A stretch of DNA of 14,781 nucleotides from contig JAEWCF010000096.1 of NCBI GenBank assembly GCA_023390775.1, forward strand, positions 1-14,781. The letters are read 5' to 3'. This DNA comes from Bacteroidota bacterium. Its GTDB lineage: Bacteria > Bacteroidota > Bacteroidia > Flavobacteriales > Flavobacteriaceae. A program made the translations under genes and the position numbers. Below are positions 1 through 6,265 of this stretch, piece after piece. Positions within the stretch are counted from its first letter, which is position 1. Each line of letters starts with the position of its first letter. Under the pieces are notes generated by a model. The model was not told where the DNA came from. It searched no databases and saw only the letters and a list, made by a program, of their open reading frames with translations.

Positions 1-12
1 ATTTGACATTTC

Positions 13-771
13 TCAAAACAACCAAAGATACGCCTTTGCAAAGGATTGCGCCCAAAGTTTCTCGTTGTGCTTTCCGCCCGGGACGATGGTAAATTTAAGG
101 TCGCGGTCCCTCATTTTCGGGCCGATCAATTTCACCAGCTTTTCGGCCTCCGGGACCATTCCCTTGCTCTCAGAATCGCCGGCCAGCAAATATGTTTTGG
201 TACGGATGCGCTTTTTGGACGCCGTTAATTTATAAATATCATCGGAGTACCATAGCGACGGCGAAAAAATCAGCGCTTTGCCGAAAACCCCGGGGTGTTC
301 GAGCGCCGCATACCAGGAGATCAGGCCGCCGAGCGAGCTACCCCCGATGGCCGTATTCCGTCGCCCCGTCTTGGTCCTGAAGCTTGAATTGATCTTCGGC
401 ATCAAGGTATTGACAATGAAATTGACGTAATTTTTACCCTGGCCGCCGCCGTGCTTCGCATTGGGATAAGGAGTCAACTCGTCGAGCCGTTTTTCGCTCC
501 CGTTGTCGATTCCGACTACGATGATCTTCGCATGGAGGCTGTCAAGTGTTTCGTCCACGCGCCATTCTCCCGCAAATGAAGTTTTTGCATCAAAGAGGTT
601 CTGAGCGTCATGCAGGTACAGCACCGGGTACCGGCGGTTTTGCTCGTCGTAATCTTCGGGAAGGTGGACGCGGATTTTTCGTGTGCCGATTTCGGGCGAG
701 TCGATCGTAAAGACTACATCCTGTGCCCATAGCATTTGTGCTGTCAGAAGGAAAAATAATAGATGTTTCAT
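13..771 (-). CDS. Secreted alpha/beta-hydrolase (esterase D / enterochelin esterase-like family)
   Basis: The 252-residue product starts with a signal peptide (about 1-16, ending LWA|Q), so it is probably exported. The mature part looks like a serine hydrolase of the putative-esterase family. It has strands around IRVHLP and YPVLYLHDAQNLFD (49-61), then the nucleophile elbow G-S-S-L-G at 144-148 with Ser146. Asp199 in AGDSE and His235 in GGKHNEK sit where the other two triad residues are expected. Length is normal for the family, and a stop codon ends it cleanly at the window's left edge. Its ATG overlaps the stop of the upstream repeat-protein gene as ATGA, so the two are probably translationally coupled. 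The family hydrolyses carboxyl or thio esters; the substrate here cannot be read from sequence. A ferric-siderophore esterase role is possible, but no siderophore genes are nearby. Confidence 0.88.
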   Translation of the reverse strand: MKHLLFFLLTAQMLWAQDVVFTIDSPEIGTRKIRVHLPEDYDEQNRRYPVLYLHDAQNLFDAKTSFAGEWRVDETLDSLHAKIIVVGIDNGSEKRLDELTPYPNAKHGGGQGKNYVNFIVNTLMPKINSSFRTKTGRRNTAIGGSSLGGLISWYAALEHPGVFGKALIFSPSLWYSDDIYKLTASKKRIRTKTYLLAGDSESKGMVPEAEKLVKLIGPKMRDRDLKFTIVPGGKHNEKLWAQSFAKAYLWLF

Positions 772-2471
772 CTGCCGATCACGATCCAGTCCCAGCCGTC
801 ACTCTGAACCTGGAGCCGCTCATTGGGGTTGATGGTGTTGATAAAGGTGTTGGTCACGTCATCGTAAATGATGCCGCCCAAGGTCGTAAGCGGTTTCGGG
901 GTGATGCCGTTGGAACCGATGATGATGTAAATCCTTCCGAAATTCGCCGTTGCATCGGGCAACCGCACCGAATTCACCGACCCAAAGACCCTAACTGTAT
1001 GGTGTGTCGAATCGATGAGAAAATCGCCCGTGAACGCGCCGGTTGTGGTGTAAGGTTTTACATTATTGGATCCCCAGGAAACGTTTCCCGCGCCGTCGGT
1101 AACCATAGCCTGGCCGGTAGACCCGTCGGCCAACGGAAGTTTATAGCTGGTTCCGACGTTGCCGATTTCGGTCTCGCCTACAAGCCGCGTCCTCCCTATG
1201 AAAAACGCCGCGAAACCGGTAGGATTGAGCACTTCGGAAAAATAACCGTACTGATTTCCGGCCGCGCCCACGATCCTGGAGTAATGGCCGTAGACGTTGG
1301 CAGCGGGCGAGAAGCCTGTGATATCGACATGGCTTCCTGCCACCAGGGATGCCGAACTTACACCGATATTGGTCCGGACGCCATACAGCGAACCCGTTGC
1401 CCCCGACAAATTGTTGTACATACCGTGCAATTCGTACGAAGAGTTTATCATGTCGTTGTACACGCCGTATTGAAAGTCGGCAATCCCGAAATAATTGTGC
1501 AGGCCATAAATGGTCGTCGCCGATGGCACCTCATTCTTGAATCCGGTGACGGTGGACTGGTTGCTGCCAAACATGTTGACATAACCGAATTTGGCTCCGC
1601 CCCAAAAGCCGTCAAACTCGTTCCAATGGCCGTATTGCGGCATGAAACTGTAGCTGGCCAGGCGAGTGAAGTGGCCGTAAATACTTGGGTTTCCACCTTG
1701 CACGACAGTCGTATGGGTGCCGTAAACCTGTTCGTCCTGGTTGGGCGTAATAATGGTTTCAACGCCTTTCACAATTCCCGGCCCAAGGCTCTGAATTTCC
1801 GAATAGACGCCGGTCGCATTGCCATTGGTGGACAGGTTGTTTGCGGTGCCGAAGATGTTTGGCCCGGCGATAAAATTCTGCATGCCCACTTTTTTTCCTA
1901 CACTGTTCACGGCCATTTCATTGTAGACTCCGTACATGTCCGCACCACCCGAAACCTGAAGCTGGTTGTACAAACCGTAAACATAACCGGACCCCGAGTT
2001 GATGATCTCGTTGCGGATTCCCTGCATCAGGCCGCTGGGCGGAGTGGTCCGGATAAAGAGGCCGGTATCGCGGTTGGAAACAACCGAGAGCTTGCCTATT
2101 TCGGGAGCGGCCGACCCAATAACGACGTCGCGGTAGGCAAATTCGGTGGGGTAAAGAAACGTGCCGTTATCGCTCCACAGTTCCCGATTGAGCCGCATCC
2201 AGGAGAAATAGTTGCTGTCCCAATAGTAAAAGCCCGGAGCATAGATGCCGCTCGTCGCAGTTAAAAGGACGATCATCCCGTGTTGCAATGCGCCCGGATC
2301 GGTTGACGAAAGCGCCGAAACGCGCGGGACGAGAAATCCGGTGGTCGCGGTGGGAGCCGCGGGGTTTGCGGCCACTACATCCAGGGTAGCTGCAGGCGTG
2401 GTGGTCCCGATACCCACTTGGGCACTGGCAACCAAAGGTATAAGTAGCAGATAGGAAATAAAATTGCGCAC
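768..2471 (-). CDS. Secreted repeat protein with VGIGTTTP start motif and 19 ~15-residue YGxxN repeats
   Basis: The reading frame opens at a TTG (2510) just after an in-frame stop. The GTG at 2471 is preferred because it gives a canonical signal peptide, M-R-N-F-I-S-Y-L-L-L-I-P-L-V-A-S-A|Q (567 residues). Mature VGIGTTTPAATLDV is a motif typical of secreted Flavobacteriaceae proteins. Residues ~150-417 (GTG numbering) carry 19 degenerate repeats of the form Y-G-x-x-N-x-hydrophobic, mostly 15 residues apart. They are followed by YKLPLADGSTGQAMVTDGAG, a motif familiar from tail-fibre-like flavobacterial surface proteins, and a C-terminal domain ending DGWDWIVIGR. The repeats suggest a beta-solenoid or stalk, which is inference. 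No catalytic motif, S74 endosialidase chaperone or type IX sorting domain was recognised. It overlaps the esterase gene by 4 bases. Likely role: an extracellular structural or adhesive protein; function unknown. Confidence 0.85.
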   Translation of the reverse strand: MRNFISYLLLIPLVASAQVGIGTTTPAATLDVVAANPAAPTATTGFLVPRVSALSSTDPGALQHGMIVLLTATSGIYAPGFYYWDSNYFSWMRLNRELWSDNGTFLYPTEFAYRDVVIGSAAPEIGKLSVVSNRDTGLFIRTTPPSGLMQGIRNEIINSGSGYVYGLYNQLQVSGGADMYGVYNEMAVNSVGKKVGMQNFIAGPNIFGTANNLSTNGNATGVYSEIQSLGPGIVKGVETIITPNQDEQVYGTHTTVVQGGNPSIYGHFTRLASYSFMPQYGHWNEFDGFWGGAKFGYVNMFGSNQSTVTGFKNEVPSATTIYGLHNYFGIADFQYGVYNDMINSSYELHGMYNNLSGATGSLYGVRTNIGVSSASLVAGSHVDITGFSPAANVYGHYSRIVGAAGNQYGYFSEVLNPTGFAAFFIGRTRLVGETEIGNVGTSYKLPLADGSTGQAMVTDGAGNVSWGSNNVKPYTTTGAFTGDFLIDSTHHTVRVFGSVNSVRLPDATANFGRIYIIIGSNGITPKPLTTLGGIIYDDVTNTFINTINPNERLQVQSDGWDWIVIGR

Positions 2472-2544
2472 GCCGATAAAATAAATGTAAAGGTAAGAAG
2501 ACCAATGCAATATGATTCATCCAGTCGCCCGATTCGCAAAATTT

Positions 2545-2575
2545 TTTGCCGACAAACCTAAATTCGATACTTTAG
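2545..2575 (+). promoter_or_regulatory. Candidate promoter for the TerB-like gene
   Basis: TTTG at 2545-2548, a 19-bp spacer, then TACTTTAG at 2568-2575, one mismatch from TAnnTTTG. Spacing fits the Bacteroidota sigma-ABfr promoter. Transcription would begin a few bases before the ATG at 2589, giving a very short leader. It interleaves with the opposing candidate promoter. Confidence 0.4.
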
Positions 2576-2579
2576 CAAA
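2553..2579 (-). promoter_or_regulatory. Candidate promoter for the repeat-protein/esterase pair
   Basis: On the minus strand, TAGGTTTG (2560-2553) matches the Bacteroidota -7 consensus TAnnTTTG exactly. A TTTG lies upstream (2579-2576) as the -33 element, but the 15-bp spacer is shorter than the usual 17-23 bp. Transcription would start near 2548. Inferred from motif match only. Confidence 0.4.
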
Positions 2580-2588
2580 AAGACCGTC

Positions 2589-2990
2589 ATGAATACCTAC
2601 GAGGAAAAATTGAGCCTCTTGTCTGAAATGATCGAGTTTGCCAAGGTGGACGGCGAACTGCACGAGCGCGAAATCGAGTTCCTGTCACTGGTGGCCCATG
2701 AACTACAGATCGAAAAACCCGTATTCATCCAACTGTTCCGGCAACAGTCGGACATCCGCGTGATCAAATCCGAAACCCAGCGCATCCACCAGTTTTACCG
2801 GTTGGCACTCCTGATGCACTGCGACGGTAAACTGCATGAGCGCGAGAATATCTCGATCAAGCAGCTGGGGATCAATATGGGGCTCAGCCCCGCCGCGATG
2901 AACAAGGTCCTTGATATGATGAAGGCTTCACCTACCGGGATGATCGAGTCGGAGGAGATTATCAGGGCGTTTAAGGAGCAGCATAATTAA
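2589..2990 (+). CDS. TerB-like (tellurite resistance TerB family) protein
   Basis: This 133-residue, mostly helical, soluble protein has no signal peptide. It contains two copies of an acidic motif, D-G-E-L-H-E-R-E at 21-28 and D-G-K-L-H-E-R-E at 79-86, each preceded by a hydrophobic helix. That internal duplication of helix plus DGxLxxxE is the hallmark of the TerB fold (PF05099), in which the acidic residues are thought to bind metal. The length matches single-domain TerB-like proteins. No other ter genes (terA, terC, terD, terZ) are nearby, so a tellurite role should not be assumed; isolated TerB-like proteins are common in Bacteroidota and their roles are mostly unknown. The ATG at 2589 is the first start after the promoter-like region. 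The gene is followed directly by an octamer array. Confidence 0.85.
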   Translation: MNTYEEKLSLLSEMIEFAKVDGELHEREIEFLSLVAHELQIEKPVFIQLFRQQSDIRVIKSETQRIHQFYRLALLMHCDGKLHERENISIKQLGINMGLSPAAMNKVLDMMKASPTGMIESEEIIRAFKEQHN

Positions 2991-3004
2991 AGTGATAATG
3001 TATC

Positions 3005-3135
3005 AATTTGAAAATTTGAAAATTTGAAAATTTGAAAATGAGGACCCGAGCCCGAAGGGCGAACGGAACGGAGCGATAGCGCAGTTAAATGAGGAAATTT
3101 GATAATTTGAAAATTTGAGAATTTGAGAATTTGAA
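3005..3135 (+). repeat. Octamer array (AATTTGAA) interrupted by a 43-bp GC-rich core
   Basis: Four exact tandem copies of AATTTGAA (3005-3036) are followed by AATGAGGA (3037-3044), a 43-bp core (3045-3087), AATGAGGA again (3088-3095), and five more octamers (3096-3135: AATTTGAT, AATTTGAA, two AATTTGAG, AATTTGAA). The two AATGAGGA copies are in register with the octamers on each side. The core contains GCCCGAAGGGC, able to form a small hairpin, and the string CCGAG..GCGAACGGAAC that is partly shared with the core at 11413-11450. Confidence 0.85.
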
Positions 3136-3146
3136 AACGACAAACT

Positions 3147-3329
3147 ATGAAACTAATCAATTGGTCATTTTTAAATCCCAAACTTACGACGTACTACAGG
3201 CTGTTTCTGCTGATTTGGATTATAATCTTAGCGTTAGGTAATTCTACAGAGATTATCGTGATTGCGACTACATTGGCCGTTTCTTCAATTTTGTTTGGAA
3301 TCGGATTTTATCTCAATAACCGCTGTTAA
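3147..3329 (+). CDS. Possible small two-helix membrane protein
   Basis: A 60-residue ORF begins with M-K-L-I-N and contains two hydrophobic stretches, about 18-31 (YRLFLLIWIIILAL) and 37-55 (IVIATTLAVSSILFGIGFY), ending in the polar LNNRC. This fits a small inner-membrane hairpin protein. I do not recognise the family. Its codons are clearly more AT-rich than those of neighbouring genes, suggesting a different origin or a non-coding stretch open by chance. In favour of coding are an ATG start, an uninterrupted amphipathic pattern and the two well-formed membrane segments. It starts 11 bp after one octamer array and ends 14 bp before an oppositely oriented array of the same unit, so it sits inside an inverted-repeat bracket. 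Confidence 0.45.
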   Translation: MKLINWSFLNPKLTTYYRLFLLIWIIILALGNSTEIIVIATTLAVSSILFGIGFYLNNRC

Positions 3330-3343
3330 CCTTGAAACCGCCA

Positions 3344-3383
3344 TTTTCAAATTTTCAAATTGGCTAATTTTCAAATTAATCAA
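3344..3383 (-). repeat. Inverted partner array of the octamer repeat
   Basis: TTTTCAAA occurs at 3344-3351, 3352-3359 and 3368-3375, with the variants TTGGCTAA (3360-3367) and TTAATCAA (3376-3383) in the same 8-bp register. The unit is the reverse complement (rotated) of the AATTTGAA array at 3005-3135. The uvrB stop codon (3382-3380) lies inside the last octamer. Confidence 0.75.
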
Positions 3384-5377
3384 GCGTTTTCCAGCGCCTT
3401 CTGCAGTTCCTTGATTTCATCCCGATACTTCGCGGCCTGCATAAAGTCCAGATCTTTCGCGGCTTTTTCCATGGCCTTGCGCGCATCGCGGATCTTTTTG
3501 TCGATCTCGGGTTTCGTGAGGTATTTGTTTTCGGGTTCCGATGCCTTGGCTTCCTTGGCCTTGATGTAGTTGGTAGCCACCGAATTTGACGGCATGATGT
3601 TCTCTATCCGTTTGTTGAGCGCCATCGGCTCGATATTGTTCGCCTTGTTGTATTCCATCTGCTTGGCCCGACGGTAATTGGTCTCGTCGATGGTCTGTTG
3701 CATCGAACCGGTAATCGTATCGGCATACATGATCGCCTTGCCGTTGATGTGGCGCGCGGCACGCCCGACGGTCTGGGTCAGCGAGCGGTTGCTGCGGAGG
3801 AAACCTTCCTTGTCGGCGTCGAGAATGGCTACGAGTGAAACCTCGGGCAAATCGAGCCCCTCGCGCAAAAGGTTCACACCGATCAGCACGTCGAAAATCC
3901 TCTTCCGCAAATCCTGCATGATCTCGACGCGTTCGAGCGTATCGACCTCGGAATGGATGTAGCGGCATCGGATCGAAACCTTGGTCAGGTATTTCGCGAG
4001 TTCCTCGGCCATGCGCTTGGTGAGCGTGGTGACCAAAACGCGTTCGTCCACTTCCACGCGCTGCTGGATTTCCTCGATCAGGTCGTCGCTCTGGTTCTTG
4101 CTCGGGCGGATCTCGATGATGGGGTGCAGAAGGCCGGTCGGGCGGATCACCTGCTCGACGTATATGCCTTCGGATTTTTGCAATTCGTAATCGGCGGGCG
4201 TGGCCGAGACGAACACAACCTGGTGCTGCATCGCCTCGAATTCCTCGAACTTCAGCGGGCGGTTGTCCATCGCGGCGGGCAATCGGAACCCGAACTCCAC
4301 CAGGTTTTCCTTGCGCGAGCGGTCGCCACCGTACATCGCGTGGACCTGCGAGACGGTGACGTGGCTCTCATCGATGACCATCAAATAATCCTTCGGGAAA
4401 TAATCGATCAGGCAGAAGGGACGCGTGCCCGGCAATCGCCCGTCGAGGTAACGCGAATAGTTTTCGATTCCCGAACAATAACCCAGTTCACGAATCATTT
4501 CGAGGTCGAAATTCGTTCTTTCTTCCAGGCGCTTGGCCTCCAGGTGTTTGCCGATGCTGTTGAAGTAATCCACCTGCTTGACCAAATCCTGTTGAATCTG
4601 CCAGATGGCGCCCTGCAAGACCTCGGGCGAAGTGACGAACATGTTTGCCGGATAAATGTTCAGCCGGGTGTATTTCTCGATGACCTTGGAAGTCTTGGCG
4701 TCGAAAGCCTCGATTTCCTCGATCTCGTCGCCGAAGAAATGGATGCGGAAGGGTTCGTCGCCGTAACTCGGGAAAACCTCCACGGTATCGCCCTTGATAC
4801 GGAAACTTCCCGGCGTAAACTCGGCCTCGGTACGCGCATAAAGGCTTTGGACGAGCCGATGCAGCAACCGGGTGCGCGAGATCATTTCGCCGCGCTGGAT
4901 CGAGATCACGTTCTTCTGGAATTCAACGGGGTTTCCGATACCGTAAAGACATGACACCGAAGCCACCACGATGATGTCCCTTCGGCCGGAAAGCAACGAC
5001 GAAGTCGTCGAAAGCCGAAGCTTCTCCAGTTCCTCGTTGATCGAAAGATCTTTTTCTATGTAAAGTCCGGTCACCGGAATGTAGGCCTCGGGCTGGTAAT
5101 AATCGTAATAGGAGACGAAATATTCCACCGCGTTCTCGGGGAAAAATTGCTTGAATTCGGCGTAGAGTTGCGCCGCGAGCGTCTTGTTGTGTGCGAGTAC
5201 AAGCGTCGGGCGCTGCACCTTGGCGATGACGTTGGCCATCGTGAAGGTTTTTCCCGAACCGGTCACCCCCAACAGCGTCTGGAATTTCTCGCCGTTCTCG
5301 ATGCCCGTCGCCAGTTTGTCTATGGCCTGTGGCTGGTCGCCGGTAGGAACGTAGTCTGAAACAACCCTGAATTTCAT
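3380..5377 (-). CDS. uvrB: UvrB, excinuclease ABC subunit B
   Basis: UvrB is the DNA-loading, damage-verifying helicase-like subunit of nucleotide excision repair, working in the cytoplasm with UvrA and UvrC. From the ATG at 5377 (MKFRVVSDYVPTGDQPQAI) the protein is 665 residues, the normal length. Visible motifs are Walker A GVTGSGKT (37-44), the beta-hairpin YYDYYQPEAYIP (90-101), DESH (336-339), VSATP (390-394), QTVGRAARH (535-543) and a C-terminal UVR motif (about 625-660) that contacts UvrC. The frame could open at a TTG 30 bp upstream, but the family N-terminus starts at the ATG. It lies 72 bp downstream of the DUF4249 lipoprotein gene with no terminator between, so co-transcription with the receptor pair is possible; I see no convincing separate promoter in that gap. 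It converges with the small membrane ORF across the inverted octamer array. Confidence 0.98.
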   Translation of the reverse strand: MKFRVVSDYVPTGDQPQAIDKLATGIENGEKFQTLLGVTGSGKTFTMANVIAKVQRPTLVLAHNKTLAAQLYAEFKQFFPENAVEYFVSYYDYYQPEAYIPVTGLYIEKDLSINEELEKLRLSTTSSLLSGRRDIIVVASVSCLYGIGNPVEFQKNVISIQRGEMISRTRLLHRLVQSLYARTEAEFTPGSFRIKGDTVEVFPSYGDEPFRIHFFGDEIEEIEAFDAKTSKVIEKYTRLNIYPANMFVTSPEVLQGAIWQIQQDLVKQVDYFNSIGKHLEAKRLEERTNFDLEMIRELGYCSGIENYSRYLDGRLPGTRPFCLIDYFPKDYLMVIDESHVTVSQVHAMYGGDRSRKENLVEFGFRLPAAMDNRPLKFEEFEAMQHQVVFVSATPADYELQKSEGIYVEQVIRPTGLLHPIIEIRPSKNQSDDLIEEIQQRVEVDERVLVTTLTKRMAEELAKYLTKVSIRCRYIHSEVDTLERVEIMQDLRKRIFDVLIGVNLLREGLDLPEVSLVAILDADKEGFLRSNRSLTQTVGRAARHINGKAIMYADTITGSMQQTIDETNYRRAKQMEYNKANNIEPMALNKRIENIMPSNSVATNYIKAKEAKASEPENKYLTKPEIDKKIRDARKAMEKAAKDLDFMQAAKYRDEIKELQKALENA

Positions 5378-5449
5378 AGCCTTTTTATCAGCCTTAAAAA
5401 TACGCAATTGCGCGGCGATTTCTGCATTCCGTTTGCTTTTCGTTAAGAG

Positions 5450-6262
5450 CTATTGCACGGTGTAAGCGGAAGTCGAAGTTTCGCCGAGTGCAAAGAATCC
5501 CAGCGGGTATTTGTCCTCATCGGTCTGGTTGACAATGTTGCCGCGGACTGTTGCCGGCGGGGTCGAGAAGGGGCTGCCACCGTTGCTTCCCGCGATTCCG
5601 GTCAGGATGTTCATGTAGTTGTAGTACCGACGCGAGATTCCCGTCACCGATATCTCAAGTTCGTCGCCCGCTTCAAGTTCGTCGTCCGAATACAGCGCGA
5701 AAATCTCGTTGCCCTGGAAGAAACGGTCCTCGATCACCTCGTAAAACGGAATGACAAAATGGCTCGATTTGAATCGGAGGAGGTATTGGTCCTCGGTGGA
5801 TCCGTCATCGGTAAAGAAAGCCTTGACCTCGATGTCCTCGCCCGTAAATCCGCCTTCCGCGGACTGTTCGACCCCCGAAATGGCCGGTACGGGAAACAGT
5901 TTTTCGGTCGCCGAATACACATCGTCGCCGTGGACGACCTGCAGCATGTACTCGGCACCGATCTCGGGCACGAAGTCATGGCAGACGTATTTCCCGGCCT
6001 CTTCCTCGACAAAAGTGAAAACTCCCGCAGGCCCCGTAACGGTAACCGAGGCACCGCTCACCGGCGGGACATCATCCGCGAAATAGGGCGCGGTCATCGA
6101 CAACCGGATCACCTGGTCGCTGCCGGGCGTTCCCTTTTCCCACTTGATCAGCGCATCGATCACCAGCCGGGGTTCGGAGGTGCCCAAATCCACATCGACG
6201 ACATCCTCGCATCCCGTGAGTGTCATCGCAAATACTATCAACAGCAACCTGAAAATCCTCAT
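5450..6262 (-). CDS. DUF4249-type outer-membrane-associated lipoprotein
   Basis: A 270-residue lipoprotein: the N-terminus MRIFRLLLIVFAMTLTGC ends in a lipobox with Cys18 as the predicted acylated residue. The mature part is beta-rich, and the last ~45 residues contain PPATVRGNIVNQ and PLGFFALGE. These features are those I associate with DUF4249 proteins, which in Bacteroidota are often encoded beside a TonB-dependent receptor. Here it starts 3 bp after the receptor's stop codon, so the two form an operon. By analogy with SusD beside SusC it may sit on the receptor at the cell surface and help capture a ligand, but this is inference and the ligand is unknown. Acidic residues after Cys18 (EDVVDVDLG) would suit surface export of lipoproteins in this phylum. 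Family assignment is from memory. Confidence 0.82.
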   Translation of the reverse strand: MRIFRLLLIVFAMTLTGCEDVVDVDLGTSEPRLVIDALIKWEKGTPGSDQVIRLSMTAPYFADDVPPVSGASVTVTGPAGVFTFVEEEAGKYVCHDFVPEIGAEYMLQVVHGDDVYSATEKLFPVPAISGVEQSAEGGFTGEDIEVKAFFTDDGSTEDQYLLRFKSSHFVIPFYEVIEDRFFQGNEIFALYSDDELEAGDELEISVTGISRRYYNYMNILTGIAGSNGGSPFSTPPATVRGNIVNQTDEDKYPLGFFALGETSTSAYTVQ

Positions 6263-6265
6263 GGC

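Noticed and set aside
723..2264. 513-codon plus-strand ORF antisense to the secreted repeat protein
   Set aside because: It lies opposite a gene with a signal peptide, regular repeats and family motifs; its own translation shows no coherent domain. Long antisense frames are expected from GC-rich codon bias.
2472..2510. TTG start for the secreted repeat protein
   Set aside because: It adds 13 residues in front of a signal peptide that is already complete from the GTG at 2471; it remains a possible alternative.
2589..2990. Tellurite-resistance operon
   Set aside because: Only a TerB-like protein is present; no other ter genes are in the window.
3005..3383. CRISPR array
   Set aside because: The repeats are 8-bp tandem units without unique spacers, and no cas genes are present.
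3953..4954. 333-codon plus-strand ORF antisense to uvrB
   Set aside because: It is fully within the highly conserved uvrB coding region and its translation is not protein-like.
5378..5407. TTG start 10 codons upstream for uvrB
   Set aside because: UvrB proteins normally begin MKFRVVSDY or similar, which matches the ATG at 5377.
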